The notes under the pieces are model-generated. The model made no database searches. It saw only the letters and a list, made by a program, of their open reading frames with translations, and had not been told where the DNA came from. From Priapulus caudatus (taxonomy: Eukaryota > Priapulida > Priapulimorpha > Priapulimorphida > Priapulidae): DNA of 20,729 bases. The stretch lies in the NCBI RefSeq assembly GCF_000485595.1, contig NW_014577244.1:449242-469970 (forward strand). Reading direction: 5' to 3'. Both the position numbers and the translations under genes were made by a program. Positions 9,351 through 18,695 of the stretch are shown here, in pieces (positions within the stretch are counted from its first letter, which is position 1; every line of letters begins with the position of its first letter).

Positions 9351-9658
9351 AAAGCACGAGAGAGATGCCGAGACGTTATGGCACACACCCGGCACACACG
9401 TCGCCTGATGCATGGTGTTTACGGGAGCTCGTAAATATGTATACGAGCCTAGGAATCAATGTGGCGAAGTCATACGGCCAGTGTGGTTTTCCCCTATAGG
9501 CAGTCAGCCACCAGCGGCTTGGTGTATCAAGCCATGTGAAGATCGATCTCACCGGAATATTAAACGGCACGGACGGCGTCAATAACAGTAACAGTATGAT
9601 TGTTTCATTAATTGTAAGATGATTTAAACGGTGGTTGTTCCTGAAGGCCAAAGAGCAA
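9351..9658. other. Unique non-coding sequence
   Basis: About 300 bases of mixed composition between the CA tract and the trinucleotide tracts. Nothing supportable is seen. Confidence 0.4.
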
Positions 9659-9659
9659 G

Positions 9660-9866
9660 AGGATGATGATGAATGATGATAATGAGATGATGATGATGAT
9701 TGATGATGACGACGATGGTAATGATTTAATAATAGGCAACTCAACAATAATAATAATAATAATAGTAACAACAATAATAATAATAATAATATATAATAAT
9801 AATAATAGATAATAATAATAATAATATATAATAAAATAATAATAATATCAAAATAATAAAATAACA
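9660..9866. repeat. Trinucleotide tracts: (GAT)n then (AAT)n
   Basis: Degenerate GAT repeats (9660-9725) are followed after about 20 bases by AAT repeats with AC and AT interruptions (9745-9866). Minus-strand frames here give Leu/Ile/Tyr/His/Ser runs and are artefacts. Confidence 0.92.
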
Positions 9867-9869
9867 ACG

Positions 9870-10379
9870 TGTTTGTGCGAAGCAAACGCTTAATATTTGC
9901 GTATTGAAATTTACATCAATGTCAATGTTGCTATTGATTGGGAATTGAATGATCTTCCTATTTCTGTCCTCGCAAAGAGTCACGCATGGCTGCGGCGGGG
10001 GCGGTCGGCCATCCAAGCACGATCAGCAGATGCGCGCACGCCCGTGACGTGTTTAGACGGCCACCATGCGCGCGATAATTGTGTCATAGATGATGACGGT
10101 GATAATACAAGCGTGTATGAATACGTGTAGCGATACATGGAATAATACGTGCCAAGAGCCGAAGTGCGTCACACGCACGCGTCATATACACGCTGACACG
10201 TATGTAAAGATTTATTTCTGGTCTCGCGACTGCGGTGTAAACTGCTATCATTTATCGCTAACGTGGTCGCGCGGCGATATAGTAGTAGTCCTGCTACGCG
10301 CTTGGCTGCGTGCTCGACAGCTTATCACAGTACGAGCAAATGTTGTCCAGCGCTCATGGCTGAACATACCCTAACTGAG
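9870..10379. other. Unique sequence ending at a perfect splice-donor match
   Basis: On the + strand one frame is open from 10197 to 10379. It includes an ATG with a G at +4 (10356) followed by seven more codons, and it ends in GAG/GTAAGT (exon end 10379, donor 10380-10385), a perfect 5' splice-site match. A second GTAAGT lies at 10407-10412. The reading frame gives no recognisable protein and the exon start is not visible. A real short exon is possible but unproven. Confidence 0.2.
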
Positions 10380-10445
10380 GTAAGTTAGCAATGCAAACAT
10401 ACAGAAGTAAGTCATGGACGCGTGTGATTATATATTGATAGCGAA

Positions 10446-10486
10446 AATGTAAGAATGTAAGAATGTAAGAATGTAAGAAATGTAAG
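10446..10486. repeat. 8-bp minisatellite AATGTAAG, five copies
   Basis: Four exact copies of AATGTAAG (10446-10477) are followed by a fifth after one extra A (10478). The run is short and well conserved. Confidence 0.95.
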
Positions 10487-11011
10487 ATGGATGACGCGTG
10501 AAGGAGAATGCGTAACCAAAATTGATATATACAGAGGCTTTCTAATAGATCTTGGCTGAGTATACGGTATACTTAGCAGAGAAACGCGCGCCAGACATCG
10601 TAAGCTAGTCGCTGTTACAGCTGCGTGGATATTGCGAGTTATCGACGTGGTGCTTATATAAACTACGAACAGTCGACTGACGTATTTAAACCTGCGTTTG
10701 GCGAGTGCAACAACGCCGACCAACGAGCGCGACGATACGCCGTAGAGGCCAGACTCTAGACTGTCCCCACGCGCAAGCTTGCGCCCCGTAAACCCGCGTA
10801 AAATGCCCACACCCCTTACTGACGAACGCTGCGACCCGACTGAGAGTACTTTTCGCGACGCGCAGCGAGCGCAAAAAGGCAGCCGACGGAGATTGAATCG
10901 TCTCCATTGTGCGGCATGTGGCGAGAGCAGTCACGAACGTAAGCGAGTGTTTAATGCCGCCTTGACCAATAAACAGCGCGGCAAGCGGAGCTAGCAGCGA
11001 TGGGAATTCAC

Positions 11012-11013
<2 letters not shown>
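10487..11013. other. Unique CpG-rich sequence with a TATA-like site
   Basis: TATATAAA lies at 10655-10662. Downstream, 10680-10995 is GC-rich and open in more than one frame on both strands. On the + strand an ATG at 10803 gives about 63 codons to a stop near 10994. The peptide is basic (many Arg, Lys) and not recognisable. Overlapping open frames on opposite strands argue that they arise from composition. I do not call a gene. Confidence 0.25.
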
Positions 11014-11047
<34 letters not shown>

Positions 11048-11099
11048 AGAGAGCAGAAAGGAGAGAAGAGAGAGAGAGAGAGAGACCGGACCAAGGCAG

Positions 11100-11138
<39 letters not shown>

Positions 11139-11249
11139 GAGAGACACACGAGAGAGAGAGACAGAGAGAGAGAGAGAGACGAGAGAGAGAGAGAGAGAGA
11201 GTGAAGAAGAGAGAGAGATAGAGAGAGGGAGAGAGAGAGAGAGAGAGGA

Positions 11250-11281
<32 letters not shown>

Positions 11282-11346
11282 CGAGAGAGAGATAGGAGAG
11301 ATAGAGAGAGAGAGAGAGAGAGAGAAAGAGAGCGCGCGAGAAAGAG
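11014..11346. repeat. (GA)n polypurine tract, about 330 bp
   Basis: GAGA repeats with sparse C, T and AA interruptions make the + strand almost entirely purine. Minus-strand frames through it encode Ser/Leu runs of over 200 residues and are artefacts. Long GA tracts are mirror repeats that can adopt triplex structure. Confidence 0.96.
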
Positions 11347-11412
11347 CAGGCAGGCAGGCAGGCAGGTTAAGCAGGCAGGCAGGCAGGCAGGCAAGCAGGC
11401 AAGCAGGCAGGC
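11347..11412. repeat. (CAGG)n microsatellite
   Basis: CAGG units in three runs are broken by TTAAG and CAAG variants. The block abuts the GA tract on the left and a CAAA/CAGA tract on the right. Confidence 0.95.
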
Positions 11413-11413
11413 G

Positions 11414-11440
11414 ACAAACAAACAAACAGAGCAGACAGCA

Positions 11441-11483
<43 letters not shown>

Positions 11484-11700
11484 GGACAGACAGACAGACA
11501 GAAAGACAGAACAGACGACGGACGGACAGACAGACAGGACAGACAGACAGACGAGAACAGACAGACGACAGCAGACAGACCAGACAGACAGACAGACAGA
11601 CCAGACAGACAGACAGACAGAGCAGACAGACATGACAGACAGACAGACAGACACGACAGAACAGACAGACAGAACAGACAGACAGGCGGGCCGACAAGAG
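11414..11700. repeat. (CAAA)n then (CAGA)n microsatellite, about 285 bp
   Basis: Four CAAA-type units (about 11414-11428) lead into CAGA units that continue to about 11690 with deletions and CGA substitutions. Minus-strand translation is Cys/Leu/Ser/Val-rich and is not a gene. Confidence 0.95.
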
Positions 11701-11944
11701 AGGCAGGCATGCATACAGTCATACAGAATGACGGACAGACAGAGAGGGAGAGGCGGGAGACAATGAGAAAGATCTTTTCAGAAAGAATGATGCAGGCCTG
11801 CAGACGTAGAGCAATCTCGCTTGCTTCGGTGAATTATTGAACCGCCAATGCGAAAACGTTGATACTAAGACACGCCGGCGGGTGGTGACGTGTAGGCTGC
11901 TTAACGAATTGAATGCTTGAACGAATAGGGGTCGTCTGCATCAT
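11701..11944. other. Unique spacer
   Basis: About 240 bases between two large repeat blocks. Its left part is purine-rich and grades out of the CAGA block. Nothing else is seen. Confidence 0.4.
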
Positions 11945-11991
11945 ACACAGACACAGCACAGACACAGAGCACACAGACATAGCATACACAC

Positions 11992-12029
<38 letters not shown>

Positions 12030-12212
12030 ACACAACACACACACACACACACATACACACACACACATCACACATACACACACACACACACCACACACAA
12101 ACGACACACAGCACATACACACACACACATACACACACGCACAGCACACACACACACACACAGCGACACACACACACACACAAACACACAAACACGCGCG
12201 CGCACGCACCCA
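11945..12212. repeat. (CA)n microsatellite with terminal CG-alternating run
   Basis: About 250 bases of CACA with CAA, CAT, CAG and CGA interruptions pass into CGCGCGCGC (about 12194-12203) and CACGCACC. The alternating purine-pyrimidine sequence, especially the CG part, favours left-handed Z-DNA. Frames through it are Thr/His or Cys/Val repeats. Confidence 0.95.
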
Positions 12213-12232
12213 CATATCGTATAAGACTGTTT

Positions 12233-12253
12233 GTTGTTGCAGTGTTGTTGCAG
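12233..12253. repeat. Tandem 10-bp repeat GTTGTTGCAG
   Basis: Two exact copies (12233-12242 and 12244-12253) are separated by one T, just after the CA tract. They are too short to assign meaning. Confidence 0.7.
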
Positions 12254-13126
12254 GGCAAATGCGATTCATAGACTACTATCATGGCCAATTCTCGCAGGAA
12301 TTTGTCAAATGTTGGCGATTTCGTCGAGTTATTTCCCCACCGGTTAAATGTGCGCACTGAGATCTAGACACATTGATCCTGGTACGCCGAATGACTTCGG
12401 GGCCGCAGCGTTGATGACAGTGTCGCGGTACCTAGCAGATTGCCATGGTCCTTAACGCCTTTTTTATATGTCGTAGATGAAATTGTCAGAACGTAACCGC
12501 ATTACGAAGATGATGTCAGGTTAATCGCGCCTAGCGACTGGCAAATATGTAATAATTTTATCCGTACAAGGACGAAGTCTTTCGTGGCTGGAGGCGAAAA
12601 AGGCAGGAAGTTACAGTTTTCTCAACAACCTACCGAGTCATTAAGGAGTCATACGTGAGCATATTAGAAGGGTGAAGTTTTGTTTCTGTAATGTACATAA
12701 TTTTACCCTGATACTGTGTGCCGCCAATATCGCGAATTACATGAAAATAGAGATGAAAACGAAATTACAGTTAATTTTGCAAAGTAAAAATATTTTGAGT
12801 TAACTGGTTAATTAAATTTAATCATAAAAGAAAATTAATGATATTATAAGAAGCTTTCTCGAGCAGGAATCGATAGTCTGGCTACTCGTGAGTACATTAT
12901 GGGACTTGATATTGAATTAGCTCATAATTATCTGAGATACAACTATATACTTAAGAGAATGTCTTGCATAGCATTAAAGCTATATTATCATAAACATTGC
13001 AAAACAGCGCGTCGTACATTTATAATGAGTGTGCCTAATGTATTGCATTAAGACCACGGGTAAATTGAAGAATTATAAAACAGCATTTCACGTCAGTGCT
13101 GAAAAGAGAAAAGTGCACGAAACTGG
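12254..13126. other. Unique sequence, AT-rich in its right half
   Basis: From about 12640 to 13080 A and T dominate, with many stops in all frames. No hairpin, repeat or coding frame above background is seen. It is consistent with intron or intergenic DNA. Confidence 0.45.
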
Positions 13127-13294
13127 AAGAGAGAGAGAGAACGGAGAAAATTAACGGGGATAAAGGGTGAATGTGTGTGTTGTAAGGGAGAGAGCGAGGA
13201 AGAGCGGGAAAGAAAACGAGCGACGGAGATAGACAGAGAAAACAAGAGGAGAGCGAGTTAACATGGGTGTGAGTAGAGGCGTGTGTGCTGTGTT

Positions 13295-13326
<32 letters not shown>

Positions 13327-13334
13327 GGGGGGGG
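13127..13334. repeat. GA-rich block, (GT)n tract and nine-G run
   Basis: A purine-rich stretch with GAGA and GGAGA (13127-13260) is followed by GT repeats (about 13299-13325) and nine G (13326-13334). This is the only long dinucleotide CA/GT tract here with GT on the + strand. Confidence 0.88.
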
Positions 13335-13790
13335 TATGTGAAAGAGAGAAAAAAGTATATCTCACTGCCTTGATATTCTTTACCCAATCTCTCTATAATT
13401 ATGATCCATTAAGGAAGGGGAATATTGGCGAGATATTTTTTTACTCTGATACCGAGTCCTAAACCATGGGTTGTGCAGTACGTCGACTTTGCAAGCAAGA
13501 TATTTCTTTTCGTTTCCTTTAACTTATGAAGGAATGAAAAATCAATTATTGCAAAACGCGCGTGAAAGATATTACATCGCGTTAACACGCGCCGCTATGC
13601 CGAGAACGACACGCGGAGAGAATAAGTTCCTCCAAACTTATCATATTATATTGTTCTCTTCCTCTTTCATCGCCTCAGAGCTCGGGTGCGTTAGCACGCT
13701 GGCCTCGCGCAGAGAGACGCCGCCACATCTATTCGCGCGTCGTAATCTAACTCGTATACGTTCGAAATCACATTATCAATCATAATAATT
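13335..13790. other. Unique sequence, no identified gene
   Basis: A + strand open frame of about 104 residues (13471-13785) starts at TTG and has no recognisable domain. Composition is mixed. Confidence 0.35.
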
Positions 13791-15060
13791 TTATGGCGGC
13801 CTTTCGCTAGCTCGCTGCCTTCGCTCTCTCGTGCGCAACCCGGCCACCGGGCTGGCTATGCTTCTCGCTCGCTGCCCCGGTGATCCCCGTACACGTACTC
13901 GTACGCGCAGCCTGCCTCGTTGGTGGGCGGGCGTTGCGAGCAAGCCGGAGTAATCTGCAATGGGCTTCCAGTATAAAATCGCGGACGGCGTCAAAACAAA
14001 CCGGCAAATTCGCTGCGAAGCGTCGCATAATTGATGCGTTTTAAAAAGGCGCGCGGAACAAATTATCCGGATTAGGCGGCTGTAATAACGAGCCGGCTAA
14101 CCGGAATCGATGCTGCGCCGGTCGCGCAATCGTATCAGGCGGCACGCGCGCCCCCTCAGCACATCAAACGGAGGAGCATTCGCTGCGCTCCTGCGTGAGA
14201 CTGACACGCCGAAATAATGGCCGGCTAATTTAACAAGGAGATCGAGTCGGCTCGCATCGGTGAGTCCACCAGGAGCGGCTTGTCATGCCAATCACTCGCT
14301 TCATGCGTTGCCATAAAACTTTAATCGTGAGTAATAGATTTTAATAAGCGTAAAAGCACTTAGCGCCGGTCCCGGGCGGACATGGCGAGCGGGACGTATG
14401 TCACTACGCGCGCTTGTAAACACGGGCCAGCCTGATTAATTTTACATACGCTCGTTACAAATTGCCGAATTACGAGCTATCAAGCACTTTCCATGCTTTC
14501 CATTGTCAGCGAGCAAATGTAATTAAGGCGCAGTGAGCGGGGCGAAGCTGCCTTCCGTAAGCTATCCCCCTCACACTGCCGCACTCCCCTGTGCCAACAC
14601 CGAGTCACCGCGGGTAGCGGGGCAGGAGGCTGTGCCTCGGGCGCGCGGCCCCTCCGCCCCGTGTGTCCGGCCCCACCACCATTCACCTCTCCGTGGGTCC
14701 TCCGTTTGTGACCGACGATGGACGCGTCCGTGATGGCACATACATACATGCAACATTGCGTTCGCGTTTCTTTAGCAACACGGCCAAGCGCGCGCGCGAA
14801 CCACATGTGTTCGAATCTACAGTTTGTCTTATATTCAATCGTATACTACTTAGCATCGTTGAATATTGTGACAAAGGCCGCCTGGTGGGTCGCGTGTGCG
14901 ACATTGTGCGCGCAAGCGTGTGTCATTTATGTTGATCGTATTAGCCGCCTAACGCCGTCTACATATGGCTTGCTTTCGAAGAGCACGTGCAATCACTGTT
15001 GATACTGGCATATGTTTTCTCTAAACTGTTTCCTTTATTTTTTTAACGTTTTTGTACCGG
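13791..15060. other. CpG-rich unique DNA
   Basis: CG dinucleotides are very frequent and interspersed with AATTA and GGATTA motifs. Several overlapping frames on both strands are open for 60-108 residues (for example 14480-14806 minus, 14663-14935 plus, 14718-15002 plus). Because they overlap and lack any recognised family, I read them as a consequence of low stop density. A TATAAAA lies at 13972-13978. The texture resembles conserved insect regulatory DNA, but conservation cannot be judged from one sequence. Confidence 0.35.
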
Positions 15061-15090
15061 CTATTCCATTCACAGTAGCGAAATATTGAG

Positions 15091-15632
15091 ATTAATTATG
15101 TGAGATTATGAGTAATTAAATATTAAATTTTTTCAATCATTGTTAATGATTGGTATAACATGTTTACGCAAATTCGGACGGAATTGCGTTGTATTACTCC
15201 CACCACAATTGTGCACGCCTACCACGCGCACAGGCATATCAATGCAAACGACGTTATTTAAAAATAATATACCGTCCGCCAAACTCGTTAATTAATTATC
15301 AATTACGCTTCGTAGTTAATGAGTGCGAAACAATTTGCTAATGAAACGATCTCTATAGTAATGACGAATTAAATATAGACAATAGGATGGAATTGTCTGA
15401 CTTCCGGCCACCGCTGCCCCCGAATGTAATTAATATATGTAGCGCTTATCTGCTCATCGTTGTATACTACTTAAGCTCCACTGCGCGTAATTTTCCTTTT
15501 ACATTAGCGCAAATGTGATCAAATTATGCGGTTACAGGCTGCACTTTGATCCGTCCACATTTCGCGGCATATGGATGGCAGTTGTTATTCAATGTAATCA
15601 GCTGATCGGAGCTCTGCCGTAAGTTGTAATTA
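15091..15632. promoter_or_regulatory. Cluster of TAATTA homeodomain-type sites
   Basis: The palindromic hexamer TAATTA occurs six times: 15093, 15113, 15289, 15293, 15427 and 15627. Further ATTA/TAAT cores lie between. TAATTA is the classic Antennapedia/Engrailed-class homeodomain site. With about 60% A+T, roughly half an occurrence would be expected by chance in 540 bases. It may mark an enhancer or only local AT richness. Confidence 0.35.
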
Positions 15633-15754
15633 GATATGCGAGCCGGGGTGCACATTAAGGGCAATTAACGAACACAGCTTCAATTGCCCACTCGTCCGCC
15701 ACGCGGCCAACCGAGCGCTTCTCCTGACCGCATATGTGGCTCCATCGACGAAAC

Positions 15755-15765
15755 AAGATGGCGGC
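15755..15765 (+). promoter_or_regulatory. YY1/Pho-like site
   Basis: AAGATGGCGGC matches the extended YY1 (insect Pleiohomeotic) binding motif, which contains GCCAT on the other strand. In animals this motif is common just downstream of transcription starts. No gene is identified beside it. Confidence 0.3.
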
Positions 15766-15811
15766 CACGTCAAACTTACTGTACGTCATCTGCAACGGCG
15801 TGCATGCTAAC

Positions 15812-15866
15812 TGTTATAACATTTTTGCAAGATAGTCATGTTAAATGTTATAGCATTTTTGCAAGA
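15812..15866. repeat. Direct repeat of 21 bp with internal palindrome
   Basis: A 21-bp unit beginning TGTTATAACATTTTTGCAAG (15812-15832) recurs at 15846-15866 with one mismatch, giving a period of 34 bases. The first copy starts with the perfect palindrome TGTTATAACA. The 90-residue + strand frame that spans both copies (15684-15956) is unlikely to be a gene. Confidence 0.8.
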
Positions 15867-15869
15867 GAT

Positions 15870-16766
15870 AAGGTTTCAATACATATTTTAGGAGCCGTCG
15901 TGATCGCTGCCGACGTCGCGTTAGAAAAGAACGACCACGTGACTGTTGTACAGTAGTCGCGCCAGCCGGTCTACTGCGCGGCGGGCCAGATGCAAGTCGG
16001 TGGCGCGATAGCTCATAGCGGCTGTACTACGAGGCATAGCCGATCACCGTGCACGGTTTCCGTTCGATGTTTCGATGCTTGTAATTAATCGAAATAGATT
16101 TTGAATCAAAGGCGAAGGATTCACGCGATGCGAGGTGTGTAAAGTGAGAGATCTCGCGCGTCCGGGCGCGCAAAATGCGACTCGATTAATTTGATTTCGC
16201 ATTTGTTTATCTCGCGCAAAACGTAGACGACGCGTTTGTAGCGCCGTCAGGTCGTATCCGTGGCAACGGTCACTCGACACAACGAAGCAACTCGAACAAT
16301 TGCCGTAAAGCTGCCACTAATCACCGAAATTCGTAAAACACGCGCGTGGCGCAACTCGGCCGAGAAGTCTGCGCGCATCACGCGCGATAGAAAACGATCC
16401 CTTTCTCAGCACTTGAATCTTGTGCGGCTCGAGTGAGTGTTACCAAGCGATCGGTGCTCGCGAGGTAGACAGAGCGGACACAAGAAGCGCTAGCTGGGAA
16501 CGAGTATCGCGGCGCGGCAGGACCTAATAAACGCGAGTCGGCAAGAAGAGAAAGAAAGCGGAGCGCGGTAACCTATTAACAAGACACCCCACCGCCACGG
16601 CCGAAAGCCGCGCACAACAAGTAGTAAATGTGTGATGGATAGCGCGCATAAAGGCCGTAATTACGGGGTGTAAATACAAAAGTCGAGCTTTAAATCAAGC
16701 AAAGCCGAAACGCGCGGTGCTTTGCGCGCGGCCGGGCGACAAGGCCACGGGCGATGGCTGCGTGCT

Positions 16767-16767
<1 letters not shown>
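15870..16767. other. CpG-rich unique DNA, no identified gene
   Basis: GC-rich with many CGCG and GCGC words and occasional TAATTA (for example 16082). Stops are sparse but frames conflict. No RNA gene structure was recognised. Confidence 0.4.

Positions 16768-16791
<24 letters not shown>
16768..16791 (+). repeat. (GCC)8 trinucleotide repeat
   Basis: Eight exact GCC units are followed by GCT. In the + frame they give an alanine run. On the minus strand the frames give Gly or Arg runs. Minus-strand and + strand open frames of 61-125 residues cross it (16661-17038), but no ATG start or domain supports them. Confidence 0.95.
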
Positions 16792-16797
<6 letters not shown>

Positions 16798-17825
16798 TGT
16801 TCGCGAGGCAGAACCAGCGTAGAGAAAACACATGCGCGTCGCGGTCACCGTACTCGTCGTAGCGCACGAAACATGAGCCGACGACATTTATCTCGCGTCT
16901 AGTTGCCGACGTCTCCGCTACGCTGTATTTAACATTCGCTCTCGTCGAGATCGCCTCGCCGACGATATGATGAGAGATTAATGCGCGAGTTACATGCGCG
17001 CGCGTGTGTAGATCACGTGCGCGCTCGGCAGCCTGCACCCGCTCTCACTCACACCTTGTCGCCGCTCTGCTATTACACAACACATCATAGCTTGGTTAAT
17101 TTATTCCCTGGCGGTCATTACTAATATCGTGTCTAAGCTATTAGGTATAATGAGGGCCAGCTATTCGCGTTATCCGCCTGTTATTATACCTGGCGCACCG
17201 CGCATACCTCGGCTATCGAAATAACAGCGCAATTATAGATGTACACGTCGACGCATTGATTTCCAACCGGTAATACGAGTCGGCGCGCACGTAAGCCGTA
17301 AGTCTCACCTCGCCGTTGACGCAAAACTCATTCGAGTAAAATTAGGTGAAATTATGCGAAACACTTCGTCACTTAACGCGCAGATAGTTAGTTGGTTCGC
17401 GCTGTCACGGTCGGCAGCGCTGCTGTGCCGTTTCGAATAAATGAATAAATAAAACAAATTCAGCGCGGCTCGCTGTCGCTGCCATCTATTTTATTTTTGC
17501 AAGGCAGCTATCAATTTTTTCTGAGGATAAATTTCGCTCGCGTCAGGATATTTTGATATAGCGGCGCGCGCGGAGATGCGCTGTCCCGCGCGCGTGCGTC
17601 AGTGCTGCGGCGCTCTCCTTGCCGTGTCCATGACAGCCGCCATGCATCGACGGGCGAATAGCTGTCAAACGGTCGGAAGGATAACATGCAACTGGAGAGC
17701 CGCGGTACTTAATAAAAATAGCGGCGCGGTGTGTGTACACGTGTGCCTGTGCGCGCCAGCCATGACCAACATAGAGCAGCGTCTGAGGCGTGGTTAACAC
17801 TCACACGCCGGAGAACCGATCTCCT
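16792..17825. other. CpG-rich unique DNA with a 9-bp inverted repeat
   Basis: AGGTATAAT at 17143-17151 is inverted at 17183-17191. Otherwise mixed CpG-rich and AT-rich sequence without a supportable gene. Several short frames around 17543-17800 overlap on opposite strands. Confidence 0.4.
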
Positions 17826-17840
17826 TATATATATATATAT
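17826..17840. repeat. Short (TA)n tract
   Basis: Fifteen bases of TA alternation. Confidence 0.85.
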
Positions 17841-18066
17841 GTCGCAGCTTTTTAAGTCGCAGTAATCTATAGGCACGCTTGGCTCGTTGCACCAGCACCA
17901 TATCCCGATGGCACGATTCACTGAGCTCGTTCTTATGTCTAAGTAACATAGCGCATGCGCAGTACGTAAATAGTACTCAAATATCCTATATACACACAGT
18001 GCGTGGATAGCATCTGCAAAGCACACACATAGCGAACACATAATATTGAGTATTGTGAGCATAGCA

Positions 18067-18128
18067 CATACATACTATCACGAGTGGATAATAGAGATTT
18101 CTATTACCCACTGCTGATACTATGTACG
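18067..18128. other. Long-arm hairpin, 28-bp arms and 6-base loop
   Basis: Bases 18067-18094 pair with 18101-18128 across the loop AGATTT, with about five mismatches in 28. The inner 12 pairs (AGTGGATAATAG against its partner) have one mismatch. Size and mismatch pattern resemble a short microRNA-precursor hairpin, or an inverted-repeat element remnant. The loop is short for a typical animal pre-miRNA. Expression cannot be judged here. Confidence 0.5.
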
Positions 18129-18598
18129 TACAAAGTTTCTCATTATTCATGCACCCCTGATAGTACACACATACTAAATACTTCAAATTGAATGCCGTTT
18201 CAACATAGCGTACACATGTAAGGAGCATAGAACGTACAACGTATGAATGTATATAATACATACATAGTATGTGAATAACAGGTGTACAGTATATACATAG
18301 TACGGTATACGTACATTATCTGTGAGTTCACTGTAAGTTTGCTGAGCGTTTACAATACATATACATTACGTATTCAGTACTTTATAGAACGTTCAAAATG
18401 CAAGTTGAGCATGTTTATTATACGTTTATAGTACTGCATATTATGTTTATTCCTATCCTGTGATATATAGTGCGCTCATTTCACGTTTATAGTAGATCAG
18501 CGTGCACTTAAAAATATGCTTATACTAAATATTTAGAAAGGTTCATCGTACCCTCACAGTGGGTTACTTTTTAACCACAATTTAACGTTGGACGCGCT
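18129..18598. other. AT-rich sequence with recurring GTATAC/TACATA words
   Basis: Words such as ACATACATA, GTATATAC and TACGTACA recur without a fixed period. A 12-bp word ACGTTTATAGTA occurs at 18422-18433 and 18483-18494. It may be a decayed satellite. No gene is seen. Confidence 0.4.
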
Positions 18599-18651
18599 CA
18601 CGCACGCACGCACTGCACACACACACACACACACAAAAAAACGCACGCACG

Positions 18652-18691
<40 letters not shown>
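18599..18691. repeat. (CACG)n / (CA)n compound microsatellite
   Basis: CGCA units, then CACA, a seven-A run, a second CGCA block (18641-18656) and a pure CA run (to 18691). Alternating purine-pyrimidine sequence of this kind favours Z-DNA. Confidence 0.95.

Positions 18692-18695
<4 letters not shown>

Noticed and set aside
8909-9499. 196-residue + strand open frame
   Set aside because: The middle is CA-repeat translation (Thr/His) and the flanks overlap other open frames. No recognised domain.
10991-11722. Minus-strand open frames of 229-243 residues rich in Ser, Leu and Cys
   Set aside because: They translate the GA, CAGG and CAGA tracts. Two frames are open at once over the same bases, as expected from a repeat without stop codons.
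11901-12357. Cys/Val-rich minus-strand frames that look like membrane or cysteine-rich peptides
   Set aside because: They are artefacts of the CA tract (GTG/TGT codons).
14805-14820. GTTCGAATC-like word resembling a tRNA B box
   Set aside because: No A box, acceptor stem or cloverleaf can be built around it.
14480-15002. Several 60-108 residue frames on both strands in CpG-rich DNA
   Set aside because: Mutual overlap, no domain and no supporting splice or start context.
16661-17038. 125-residue Arg-rich minus-strand frame across the GCC repeat
   Set aside because: It starts at GTG rather than ATG. The Arg run comes from the GCC repeat and the rest is unrecognised.
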